A stretch of 64,000 bases of DNA, taken from assembly GCF_008634025.1 (NCBI RefSeq), contig NZ_PDCM01000002.1:2505001-2569000 (forward strand), written 5' to 3'. The DNA is from Streptomyces albofaciens JCM 4342 (lineage in GTDB: Bacteria; Actinomycetota; Actinomycetes; Streptomycetales; Streptomycetaceae). A program made the position numbers and the translations under genes. The notes beneath the pieces are model-generated. The model ran no database searches. It was not told the DNA's origin and saw nothing but the letters and a program-made list of their open reading frames with translations. Below are positions 9,952-18,057 of this stretch, one piece after another; position 1 is the first letter of the stretch, and each line of letters opens with the position of its first letter.

Positions 9952-11424
9952 CTACGAGGAGCTGGTCAGGCCGCGTACGGTGCCGTACACGTCCAGCACC
10001 GCCAGGCACAGCGGCACCAGCGACAGCAGGACGACGCCGTCGAAGATGTCGAAGAGGCGGCCCCAGAAGGGGGTGACGCCCTTCTTCGGGACGACCAGGC
10101 CCACGCCGACCAGGACGGCGGCGCCGGCCGCGATGCTGGCGGAGAACCAGACCGTACGGATGTTGAGCGGCCCGGAGTCGCCGAAGCGCACCAGGTCGGC
10201 GAGGACGTCGACCGGCGGGTGCAGCGAGATGCCCAGGATGAGCAGCACGATCGTCAGGATGCCGGCCACCGTGAGGCAGGCGACCTGCGCGGTGTAGTCG
10301 AAGAGCCGGGCGCGCAGCATGATCGTGATGCCCGCGGCCAGCGCCAGCAGCTGCGCCCAGACGTTGTCGGAGAAGCCGAGGACGACACCGGCCGCGCCGA
10401 CGACCAGGGCGGAGCAGCCCGCGACCAGGCCGAGCAGCAGTTCGTGGCCGCGCTTGGCCTGGTTGCCGATCTTGATGAAGTCGACCGACTCGGTCATGGC
10501 GTCCTGGTCGCCGTCGTGCGGGCCCTTGGCGATCTGGTCGGGCGACTTGTAGCCGATGGGCAGCCGGGCGAAGCGCGAGGACAGGCTGGGCAGCCAGGCG
10601 ACGACGGCGATGGCGACGACGGCGGTGACCGCGGCGACCTCGCGCGGCTCGGCCTCGGTGAGGATGGACGCGAAGACCGCGAGGGTGCCGATGCTGGCCA
10701 GGAAGGCGGCGGCCACGAAGGGCGCGTCGCCGCGCGGCAGCAGCACCACCAGGAGGACGGACGCGATCAGTACGGTCACGCAGCCGACCAGGAACTGCAG
10801 GCGGCCCGGGCCCTCGCCGTCGGCCACCGGCATGATGCCGGAGCCGGCGAGCAGCAGGTGCGGCAGCGAGGCCAGGCCCAGCGCGATGGAGGAGGCGTGG
10901 TCGTCGTAGACCCGGGCCCGTACGCCGGCCAGCGCGACCAGGACGATGCCGGTGACGCCCGCGATGATGCCGGGCAGGCGGTGCATGTCGCGGTCGGCCG
11001 GGTTCGAGAACCACAGCGCGAACGCCATCATGACGAGCAGCAGCACGCCGGCGGTGAGGCCGACGATGTTCATCAGGTCGTCGCTCCAGCGGTTGCGGTT
11101 GCGCTTGACCGCGGAGGCGACGGCGTCCGAGACGTCGTCGAAGACCGGCAGCGGCAGCGACTCCGCGAACGGCCGCAGCAGGAGCAGGTCGCCGTCGAGG
11201 ATGCGCTGCTGGGCGAGGGACTGGCCGGCGTCCAGGACCGTGCCGTCCCGGCGCACCAGGTGGTATCCGGTGGGGGCGCCCTCCGCCTGGGACTGGCCGG
11301 AGAGCCGCAGGATCTCCGGATAAATATCGACGAGTGCGACATCCTCGGGCAGTGCCACGTCGATCCGTGCGTCCGGCGCGGCGACTGTGACCCGGCAGAA
11401 GCCGGTGCCTGTAGTCGTGCTCAC
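9952..11424 (-). CDS. eccD: Type VII secretion integral membrane protein EccD
   Basis: 490 residues. A cytosolic ubiquitin-like N-terminal domain (about 1-95) is followed by about eleven transmembrane helices (from residue 117 to the C-terminus). This is the EccD layout (YukD-like domain plus membrane vestibule dimer), forming the inner-membrane pore of the ESX complex. The GTG start at 11424 follows GGGGGA by 8 bases. It is divergent from eccC; the 280-base spacer carries a notable direct repeat. A strong terminator follows the gene, so eccD looks monocistronic. Confidence 0.93.
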   Translation of the reverse strand: MSTTTGTGFCRVTVAAPDARIDVALPEDVALVDIYPEILRLSGQSQAEGAPTGYHLVRRDGTVLDAGQSLAQQRILDGDLLLLRPFAESLPLPVFDDVSDAVASAVKRNRNRWSDDLMNIVGLTAGVLLLVMMAFALWFSNPADRDMHRLPGIIAGVTGIVLVALAGVRARVYDDHASSIALGLASLPHLLLAGSGIMPVADGEGPGRLQFLVGCVTVLIASVLLVVLLPRGDAPFVAAAFLASIGTLAVFASILTEAEPREVAAVTAVVAIAVVAWLPSLSSRFARLPIGYKSPDQIAKGPHDGDQDAMTESVDFIKIGNQAKRGHELLLGLVAGCSALVVGAAGVVLGFSDNVWAQLLALAAGITIMLRARLFDYTAQVACLTVAGILTIVLLILGISLHPPVDVLADLVRFGDSGPLNIRTVWFSASIAAGAAVLVGVGLVVPKKGVTPFWGRLFDIFDGVVLLSLVPLCLAVLDVYGTVRGLTSSS

Positions 11425-11463
11425 CTGGCGGTTCCCCCTATCCGTTGGGCAGTTTGTCGCGTG

Positions 11464-11511
11464 CGTGCCTTATATATAGGGGCGCCGCCACCGTGCCTTT
11501 ATATCGGGGCG
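11464..11511. promoter_or_regulatory. Direct repeats in the eccD/eccC divergent spacer
   Basis: Two near-identical AT-cored elements, CGTGCCTTATATATAGGGGCG (first 20 bases shown at 11464) and CGTGCCTTTATATCGGGGCG (11492-11511), start 28 bases apart. TATATA/TTATAT cores are very unusual in this GC-rich sequence. Lying between the divergent start codons at 11424 and 11705, they are likely promoter elements or a regulator binding site. Confidence 0.45.
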
Positions 11512-11704
11512 TCGTTACGGGGCCTTGGGCGCGCTCGCGAGGCGTCAGCGTACCCCCCAATTAGGGCGCCGCCCCACCCGCCCCGGCACTTGACCGTTAA
11601 CAGTAGGATCAACGCCTGCGTCGGGCCATGGACTTGGTCCGGGGGACCGTCGAACCAACGGGGGCGGTCCGAGACTGCGAGATGCATGAAGGACTGATGC
11701 CTCG

Positions 11705-14700
11705 GTGAGCGTTGTCATCGTCAAGCGCCCGCCCCGCGCGCTTCCGCCCGAAATCCCCAGTGAGGAGTTGACGCTCGAAGCTCCTCCGGAGCTGCCTCGC
11801 GAGGGCGAGGACAACATGCTGATGAACCTCATGCCGATGATGGGCATGGCGGGTTCGGCGGGATTCTTGTTCATGGGCACCCAGCCGTTCATGAAGATCA
11901 TGGGCGGCGTGATGGTGGTTTCCACCCTCGCGATGGCTATTGTCCAGATCGTCAAGGCCCGGCAAGGGCCTTCCGGGCAAATGCTCCAGGAGCGTCAGGA
12001 TTACCTCAAATACCTGGCACAGAAGCGAAAGGAAGTACGGCGCACCGCACGCAAACAGCGTGACGCACAGCTTTTCGTCCACCCCGACCCGGGCCAATTG
12101 TGGTCGATCGTGGCGGAGGGCAAACGCGTTTGGGAACGCCGGGCGACGGACGCCGACTTCGCACAGGTACGGATGGGACTGGGCCCGCAGCAGCTGGCGA
12201 CGCCCCTGAAGGCTCCGGAGACCGCGCCGGTCGACGAGCTGGAGCCGCTCACCGCGCACGCGATGAAGGAATTCCTCGACAAGCACGGGCATTTGGACTC
12301 GCTGCCGCTCGCGGTCTCGCTGCGCGCCTTCTATCACCTGACGATCTCGGGCGACCCGGACACCGTGTACGGGTCCGCGCGCGCCATCATCGCGCAGTTG
12401 TGCACGCTGCACTCGCCGGAGGACCTGGTGGTGGCCGTGGTGGCCGCGCCGGGCGCGCAGGCCGAGTGGGAGTGGACCAAGTGGCTGCCGCACGTCCAGG
12501 ACAAGACCACCGACGGCGCCGGCACCCGGCGGCTGGTGGTCGGTGACCTGGGCGAGATCGAGGAGCTGCTGGCCGACGAGCTGGAGGGCCGCGGCCGGTT
12601 CAACCCGCAGGGCACACCGGTGACCGACACCCCGCACGTGGTGGTCGTGCTGGACGCCGGCGACGTGCCGGTGGACTCGGTGATCGCCGGGGCCGAGGGC
12701 CTGCAGGGCGTGACGATCCTGGAGATCGTGCCGGGCGAGCTGGACGAGATCCGCGGCGGTCTGGCCGTACAGGTGTGGCCGGGCAAGCTGGTGCTGGAGT
12801 CGGCGAGCGGCGCGGTCTACAACGGCACCGTGGACACCCTCTCGGTCGCCGAGGCGGAGTCGCTGGCGCGCCAGCTCGCGCCGCTGCGGGCCGGCTCGGG
12901 CGCCGACGGCGAGGAGCCGCTGCTGTCCAACCTGGACTTCACCGACCTGATGAACATCGGTGACGCCGGTTCGGTGGACGTCTCGCGCACCTGGCGCCCG
13001 CGCACGCTGCACGAGCGGCTGCGCGTGCCGATCGGTGTCGACAAGGACGGCCAGCCCGTCATGCTCGACATCAAGGAGGCCTCGCAGGAGGGCATGGGCC
13101 CGCACGGCCTGTGCGTCGGCGCGACCGGTTCCGGCAAGTCCGAGGTGCTGCGCACCCTGGTGCTCGCGCTGGCGGTCACCCACTCCTCGGAGACGCTCAA
13201 CTTCATCCTCGCGGACTTCAAGGGTGGCGCCACCTTCACCGGTATGGCCGACATGCCGCACGTCGCCGCGGTCATCACCAACCTGGCCGACGACGTCAGC
13301 CTGATCGACCGCATGCGCGACTCGATCACCGGTGAGCTCCAGCGCCGTCAGGAGCTGCTGCGCTCGGCGGGCAACTACGCCAACATCACCGACTACGAGA
13401 AGGCCCGCGCGGCCGGCGCCCCGCTGGACCCGCTGCCCTCGCTGGTGATGGTGCTCGACGAGTTCTCCGAGCTGCTGACCGCCAAGCCGGACTTCATCGA
13501 CATGTTCATCCAGATCGGCCGGATCGGCCGTTCGATGGGTGTGCACATGCTGCTCGCCTCGCAGCGCCTGGAAGAGGGCAAGCTGCGCGGCCTGGACACG
13601 TTCCTGTCGTACCGGCTGGGCCTGCGGACGTTCTCCGCGGCCGAGTCCCGTACGGCGATCGGCGTGCCGGACGCCTACCACCTGCCCAACGTCCCGGGTT
13701 CCGGCATCCTGAAGTACGACACCGAGACGATGGTGCAGTTCAAGGCCGCGTACGTGTCCGGTCCGTACCGCGGGCCCGGGGCCACCGGAGGCGGCGGGGG
13801 CGGCCGTACGAACCGGATGCCGGTGCCGTTCACCGCGTCGCCGGTGCTGGCGCCGATCGTCGAGGAGATCGTCGCCGAGGAGCCGTCGCTCGCCGAGCAG
13901 CAGGACGACGCGCTCGCCGACACCGTCCTGGACGTGATCGTCCAGCGGATGCAGGGCCAGGGCCCGCCGGCGCACCAGGTGTGGCTGCCGCCGCTGGACG
14001 AGTCCCCCACCGTCAACCAGCTGCTGCCGGCGCTCGCGGTCACGCCCGAGCGGGGCGTGCACGCCCCGGAGTACACGGCGCTCGGCAAGCTGGTCGTGCC
14101 GGTCGCGCTCGTGGACAAGCCGTTCGAGCAGCGGCGTGACGTGATGTACCTGGACTTCTCCGCGGGCGCCGGTCACGGCCTGGTCGTCGGTGGTCCGCAG
14201 TCCGGCAAGTCGACGCTGATCCGGTCCGCGATGGCGGGCTTCGCGCTCACCCACACCCCGGCCGAGGTGCAGTTCTACTGCCTCGACTTCGGTGGCGGCG
14301 GCATGCTGGCCATGGAGGAACTGCCGCACGTCGGCGGGGTGGCCTCCCGGCTGGACGCGGAGAAGGTGCGCCGTACGGTCGCCGAGGTCGTCGGCATCCT
14401 CAACGAGCGCGAGGAGTTCTTCCGCGCGAACGGCATCGACTCCATGGGCACGTACCGCCAGCGGCGGGCCGCGGGCGCGTTCCCGGACCAGAAGTGGGGC
14501 GACGTCTTCCTCGTCATCGACGGCTGGGGCACGTTCAAGACCGACTACGAGCAGCTCGACCCGGTCATCCTGGACATCGCCGGCCGCGGTCTGGGCTTCG
14601 GCATCCACCTGATCCTCGGCGCCTCCCGCTACACCGAGGTGCGGCCGGCCCTGCGCGACCAGCTCCTGAACCGCGTCGAGCTGCGGCTCGGCGACCCGAT

Positions 14701-15661
14701 GGAGTCGGAGTTCGACCGCAAGCGCGCGGAGAACGTGCCGATGGGCCGGCCGGGCCGCGGTCTGTCCCCGGAGAAGCTGGACTACCTGGCCGCGCTGCCG
14801 CGTATCGACGGCAACTGCGAGCCGGAGAGCCTCAGCGAGGGCATGGCGCACCTGGTGGCGACGGTCAAGGAGCACTGGCAGGGCGAGCCCGCCCCGAAGG
14901 TGCGGATGCTGCCGACGCTGCTCCCGGCGAGCGACCTGCCCAAGGGCGGCGACTACCCGGAGCACGGCATCGCGATCGGTGTCGACGAGACCACGCTGTC
15001 GCCGGCGTTCGTCGACTTCGAGACGGACCCGCTGCTGGTCATCTACGGCGAGAGCGAGTCCGGCAAGTCCTCGCTGCTGCGTCTGATCGCCAAGCAGATC
15101 TCGGAGCGCTACTCCTCCGACAAGGCGCTCATGGTGGTCTCCGACTACCGGCGCGCGCTGCTCGGCGAGATCCCCGAGAGCCACATGTACAAGTACTGTG
15201 CCGCGGGACCGCAGCTCCAGGAGGTCATCACCGGGCTGGCCGGTTCCCTGGGCCGCCGGATGCCGGGGCCGGACGTCACGCCGGAGCAGCTGCGCAACCG
15301 CAGCTGGTACGACCTGCCGGACGCGTTCGTGATCGTGGACGACTACGACCTGGTGGCGACCAGCAGCGGCAACCCGCTCCAGCCGCTGCTGGAGTACCTG
15401 CCGTTCGCCCGCGACCTGGGCCTGCGCCTGATCCTGGCGCGCAGCTCGTCGGGTGCGGGGCGGTCCTCGTTCGAGCCGGTGATGCAGCGCACGAAGGAGC
15501 TGGGCGCCCAGGGTCTGATCCTTTCGGGTGACCCGGGCGAGGGTCCGCTGATGGGCAACATCAAGGCGACCAGCCTGACGCCGGGCCGAGCGCACTTCAT
15601 CACGCGCAAGCGCGGGGCCCAGCTGGTGCAGACCGGATGGCTGCCCGCGAACAGCGGCTGA
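11705..15661 (+). CDS. eccC: Type VII secretion ATPase EccC (fused EccCa/EccCb)
   Basis: 1318 residues; FtsK/SpoIIIE-type motor of the ESX system, recruiting and driving substrates at the membrane. Two N-terminal transmembrane helices (about 38-75) precede three ATPase domains. Domain 1 has a full Walker A GATGSGKS (472-479) and Walker B LVMVLDEFSELL. Domain 2 has GGPQSGKST (about 829) and FLVIDGWG. Domain 3 has GESESGKSS (about 1115) and AFVIVDDYDLV. In mycobacterial ESX-1 these are split between two proteins; here they are one chain. The GTG start at 11705 has AAGGA about 11 bases upstream, and an eight-codon frame (11682-11708) overlaps it. A hairpin terminates the gene. Confidence 0.96.
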   Translation: MSVVIVKRPPRALPPEIPSEELTLEAPPELPREGEDNMLMNLMPMMGMAGSAGFLFMGTQPFMKIMGGVMVVSTLAMAIVQIVKARQGPSGQMLQERQDYLKYLAQKRKEVRRTARKQRDAQLFVHPDPGQLWSIVAEGKRVWERRATDADFAQVRMGLGPQQLATPLKAPETAPVDELEPLTAHAMKEFLDKHGHLDSLPLAVSLRAFYHLTISGDPDTVYGSARAIIAQLCTLHSPEDLVVAVVAAPGAQAEWEWTKWLPHVQDKTTDGAGTRRLVVGDLGEIEELLADELEGRGRFNPQGTPVTDTPHVVVVLDAGDVPVDSVIAGAEGLQGVTILEIVPGELDEIRGGLAVQVWPGKLVLESASGAVYNGTVDTLSVAEAESLARQLAPLRAGSGADGEEPLLSNLDFTDLMNIGDAGSVDVSRTWRPRTLHERLRVPIGVDKDGQPVMLDIKEASQEGMGPHGLCVGATGSGKSEVLRTLVLALAVTHSSETLNFILADFKGGATFTGMADMPHVAAVITNLADDVSLIDRMRDSITGELQRRQELLRSAGNYANITDYEKARAAGAPLDPLPSLVMVLDEFSELLTAKPDFIDMFIQIGRIGRSMGVHMLLASQRLEEGKLRGLDTFLSYRLGLRTFSAAESRTAIGVPDAYHLPNVPGSGILKYDTETMVQFKAAYVSGPYRGPGATGGGGGGRTNRMPVPFTASPVLAPIVEEIVAEEPSLAEQQDDALADTVLDVIVQRMQGQGPPAHQVWLPPLDESPTVNQLLPALAVTPERGVHAPEYTALGKLVVPVALVDKPFEQRRDVMYLDFSAGAGHGLVVGGPQSGKSTLIRSAMAGFALTHTPAEVQFYCLDFGGGGMLAMEELPHVGGVASRLDAEKVRRTVAEVVGILNEREEFFRANGIDSMGTYRQRRAAGAFPDQKWGDVFLVIDGWGTFKTDYEQLDPVILDIAGRGLGFGIHLILGASRYTEVRPALRDQLLNRVELRLGDPMESEFDRKRAENVPMGRPGRGLSPEKLDYLAALPRIDGNCEPESLSEGMAHLVATVKEHWQGEPAPKVRMLPTLLPASDLPKGGDYPEHGIAIGVDETTLSPAFVDFETDPLLVIYGESESGKSSLLRLIAKQISERYSSDKALMVVSDYRRALLGEIPESHMYKYCAAGPQLQEVITGLAGSLGRRMPGPDVTPEQLRNRSWYDLPDAFVIVDDYDLVATSSGNPLQPLLEYLPFARDLGLRLILARSSSGAGRSSFEPVMQRTKELGAQGLILSGDPGEGPLMGNIKATSLTPGRAHFITRKRGAQLVQTGWLPANSG

Positions 15662-15706
15662 CGGGCGCCCGGCGGTTTGCGGGCCGCCGGGGCGCGCGAA
15701 GGCGGT

Positions 15707-15736
15707 GGGGCGCCTCTCCTTCGGGAGGGGCGCCCC
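15707..15736 (+). terminator. eccC terminator
   Basis: 13-bp stem GGGGCGCCTCTCC/GGAGGGGCGCCCC (one G.T pair) closed by a TTCG tetraloop, 46 bases after the eccC stop. Confidence 0.85.
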
Positions 15737-15752
15737 ATTGGTGTTTCGAGGG

Positions 15753-15842
15753 TTCTTACGGTTACGGGTTTTTACGGTTATGGGTGTCTACGGTTCAGGG
15801 CTTCTGCGGTTCAGGGCGTTTACGGTTGAGGACTTCTACGGG
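15753..15842. repeat. 16-bp tandem repeat between convergent genes
   Basis: Five 16-base units and a partial sixth (15753, 15769, 15785, 15801, 15817, 15833). They share a TTCTACGGTT.AGGG-like core, with variants TTACGGTTACGGG and CTGCGGTTCAGGG. It lies between the eccC terminator and the convergent gene ending at 15865. It is degenerate but strictly periodic. Confidence 0.8.
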
Positions 15843-15864
15843 CCCGCGTGACGACGGGCCGGGC

Positions 15865-16752
15865 TCAGCCGAAGGCGCCGTGGCGGCGGACGTCGGGTTC
15901 CTTGGCGGTCTTGTTGTCGGCGTTGTCGGCGTTGTCGGCAGCGGGCTGCGTCTTGGAGGCGGACTGTTTGCCGACGTCGCCTTCAGGGGCGGCCGACGGG
16001 GCGCCCGTGGCCTTGTCCGCCACTCCGGTCGCGCCGGAAGCCCCGGAGGATTCGGGGGATTCGGCCGTTTGGGGGGTTTCGGAGGCTTTGGCGCCCCGAG
16101 CTGCCGGGGCGACCGGCGCCGCGGACCCGGCCGGTCCGGCCGTCGCCCTCGGCGTGGCCCCGGCGGCGCCCCCGTCGGCCGCGGGCTCTCCCGTACGTAC
16201 GCCCTTGGCCACGCCCGCGCCGCCCCGCGCGCCCTTCGCGTCACCGGCCCGCGGCGGGCCGAACGGGTCGGGCCCGTGAGGCGCGTGGGAGGTCTCCCAC
16301 TGGGCCGTGACCGCGGGCCGCTGCCCCTGCCCGCCTCCCCTGCCGCCCTTGCCGCGGAAGGCGCCGCCGAGCGACGTGGCCAGCTGGCCCAGGGCCATGA
16401 AGCCGTACGCGGTCTGCGTACCGGACGACTGGGCGCCGTCGTCCTGGGCAGAAGCCGGCGCGGAGTCGTGAGCGCCGGAGCCCGCGCCCGCGTGCGCCGC
16501 CTTGTCCTGGGAGGCGGCGTTCTCCAGGTCGGCGGCGGCCAGTTCGAAGACCGGCAGCGTCTCGTCGACGGACCGCTTGAGGCGGTGCCACTCCGCCGCG
16601 AACGCCTCGCCCGCCGGGCCCTGCCAGTTGGCCGCCGCGGCCTCGCCCACATGCCGGTCCAGGCCCCGTACGAGGCCGTCCAGGTGCTTGCCCATGTCCC
16701 GCCAGCCGGCCGCCGCCTCGTGCAGGGCCCGGGGGTTGCGCCGCTCGGTCAC
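15865..16752 (-). CDS. WXG100-type protein with long Ala/Gly/Pro-rich tail (probable ESX substrate)
   Basis: 295 residues. The N-terminal ~100 residues are helical with a WXG motif (ANWQGPAGEAF, W43-G45), like a WXG100/LXG hairpin. The rest is low-complexity Ala/Gly/Pro/Ser sequence without a recognisable enzyme domain, ending DVRRHGAFG. The GTG start at 16752 overlaps the stop of the upstream small gene by 4 bases (GTGA), so the two are translationally coupled. A longer open frame upstream is the shadow of that gene. A role as a secreted ESX substrate is inferred from the motif and locus. Confidence 0.75.
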   Translation of the reverse strand: MTERRNPRALHEAAAGWRDMGKHLDGLVRGLDRHVGEAAAANWQGPAGEAFAAEWHRLKRSVDETLPVFELAAADLENAASQDKAAHAGAGSGAHDSAPASAQDDGAQSSGTQTAYGFMALGQLATSLGGAFRGKGGRGGGQGQRPAVTAQWETSHAPHGPDPFGPPRAGDAKGARGGAGVAKGVRTGEPAADGGAAGATPRATAGPAGSAAPVAPAARGAKASETPQTAESPESSGASGATGVADKATGAPSAAPEGDVGKQSASKTQPAADNADNADNKTAKEPDVRRHGAFG

Positions 16753-17057
16753 CGGACCTCCCGGATCGTCTCGACCAGCTCCGCCTCGGCCGCGTCGGTG
16801 GCCACGGCGGTCTCCCTGATGCCGCCGGCCACCTCCGCCAGCCGCTCCCGCAGCTGTTCGAGGGCGCGCTCGGCCTGCTCGTACAGCTCCAGGTACGGTC
16901 CGGCCGCCGCGCGCGAGCCGAACCCGTCGCACAGCGCCTCGGCGTCGGAGCGCCGTCTGAAAGCGGTCAGCTGCCGGCCCAGGTCGTCCGCGGATATCTC
17001 GAACTGCGTACCGAGCTTGTGCAGCTCCTCGGTAATGATCCGGACCTCGTCTGACAT
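16749..17057 (-). CDS. Small helical ESX-associated protein (EspC/WXG100-like)
   Basis: 102 residues, predicted two long helices with a turn at GFGSRAAAGPY (45-55), where WXG100 proteins carry W-x-G; the tryptophan is absent. The spacing of leucines and the TA..A..AE C-terminal pattern resemble EspC-type (PF10824-like) partners. The ATG at 17057 follows GGGGAG by 5 bases. It overlaps the downstream WXG gene by 4 bases. The two products may form a heterodimer; this is inference. It has no C-terminal YxxxD/E motif. Confidence 0.65.
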   Translation of the reverse strand: MSDEVRIITEELHKLGTQFEISADDLGRQLTAFRRRSDAEALCDGFGSRAAAGPYLELYEQAERALEQLRERLAEVAGGIRETAVATDAAEAELVETIREVR

Positions 17058-17240
17058 CTTTTCTCCCCGAAATTGTTTGGCGCAGCTCGAATGACGCGGC
17101 CCGAATGGCGCGGCGACCTGCCGGACAAGGCCCCAGGTCTAGCACACCCGGGATAGCGGCCGACCGCCGCGACCGAAGCGGTGGACAGCAGCGCCGGGGA
17201 AGGAAAAGGGACCAATATCCCGGAATGCCGACAACCCTCC

Positions 17241-17271
17241 TTGACGAGCCGTTCGGATCCGTCATTAGACT
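17241..17271 (+). promoter_or_regulatory. Probable sigma-70-type promoter
   Basis: TTGACG (17241-17246) and TAGACT (17266-17271) separated by 19 bases, close to the Streptomyces HrdB consensus. The predicted transcript would start near 17278, about 54 bases before the ATG at 17332. Confidence 0.55.
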
Positions 17272-17331
17272 CGTGACGCCGGTGCAGCACACGCGGTTGC
17301 TGTACCACCGAGTTCACCGGGGGCAGAAGAC

Positions 17332-17760
17332 ATGAGCGGTATCAGCGGCGCGGGCAATGAGCGGCAGATCCAGGAAGAGGATCTGATGGACGTGGCCCAG
17401 GATCGCGAGCAGGCGCACCGGCTGCGCAAGGCCCTGCAGACACTGGCCACCAACCCCAATGTCGGCGGAAAGCTCCAGGAGATGGCCCAGGAGGTGCTCT
17501 CCGGACGGATCGGCATGAAGGACGCCATCCAGTCCGAGGAGTACATGGGCGCGATCGGCGACCGCATGAACGAAATGCGGCGGGCGGCCGAGAACCAGAC
17601 CCAGGCCGAGCGGGAGGCGTCCCGCGAGCAGTTCGCGAAGTGGCAGAAGGAGCAGGAGGAGCGGGAAGCCCAGGAGCGCGCCGAGCGCGACGGGCCCTCC
17701 GGCGTCATCGTGACCGGGTCGCGGCGGGGCGGCCGGGGCGGCACCAGCCACCGGAACTGA
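17332..17760 (+). CDS. Charged coiled-coil protein of unknown function in the ESX locus
   Basis: 142 residues, no signal peptide or membrane segment. The middle to C-terminal part (about 80-120) is a highly charged helix rich in Glu/Gln/Arg (QAEREASREQFAKWQKEQEE), likely a coiled coil. The tail is GSRRGGRGG-like and basic. LMDVAQDREQAHRLRKAL near the start may form a helical domain. I do not recognise the family. It has a good upstream promoter and is followed by two consecutive hairpins, so it appears monocistronic and probably well expressed. The ATG start has only a weak ribosome binding site. Confidence 0.75.
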   Translation: MSGISGAGNERQIQEEDLMDVAQDREQAHRLRKALQTLATNPNVGGKLQEMAQEVLSGRIGMKDAIQSEEYMGAIGDRMNEMRRAAENQTQAEREASREQFAKWQKEQEEREAQERAERDGPSGVIVTGSRRGGRGGTSHRN

Positions 17761-17768
17761 CCGGCCGT

Positions 17769-17837
17769 GCCCGGCCGTCCACGGCCGGGCGCGCACCCTT
17801 TCCTCCCGTTCACGGCGGACCGTACGCCGTGAACGGG
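17769..17837 (+). terminator. Two tandem hairpins
   Basis: First stem GCCCGGCCG/CGGCCGGGC (17769-17777, 17782-17790; loop 4). Second stem is a perfect 13-bp CCCGTTCACGGCG/CGCCGTGAACGGG (17805-17817, 17825-17837; loop 7). They form a tandem terminator after the gene ending at 17760. Confidence 0.75.
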
Positions 17838-17970
17838 ATTCCTCTCGGGTACGGGCTTGCGGCACCTTCGACGGCTTCGGCCCCGATTCACACCTTGTTC
17901 TCCCGCCTGTCCGCTCCCCGGCCGGCGATTGATCGCATTCGCCGGTATCCGATCGGCTCTTAACGGCACT

Positions 17971-18000
17971 TGCCGGTTCGCGTCGAGATCTCGACCGGCA
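17971..18000. promoter_or_regulatory. Nested dyad upstream of the gene at 18058
   Basis: 14-bp perfect palindrome GTCGAGATCTCGAC (17982-17995) inside outer arms TGCCGG/CCGGCA (17971-17976, 17995-18000). Its centre is about 70 bases upstream of the ATG, and TATCGT follows at 18005. Could be an operator or a leader hairpin. Confidence 0.4.
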
Positions 18001-18057
18001 TTGCTATCGTGCGCGGTCGCATGCCGGAGAAGCGCACGCGGGAGAGAGCGGAGCAAA

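Noticed and set aside
11682..11708. Eight-codon frame overlapping the eccC start
   Set aside because: Too short to call; it has no clear ribosome binding site of its own. Kept only as a possible coupling element.
15753..15842. Telomere-like or CRISPR-like array
   Set aside because: Units are contiguous without spacers and degenerate; no cas genes are nearby and the position is internal.
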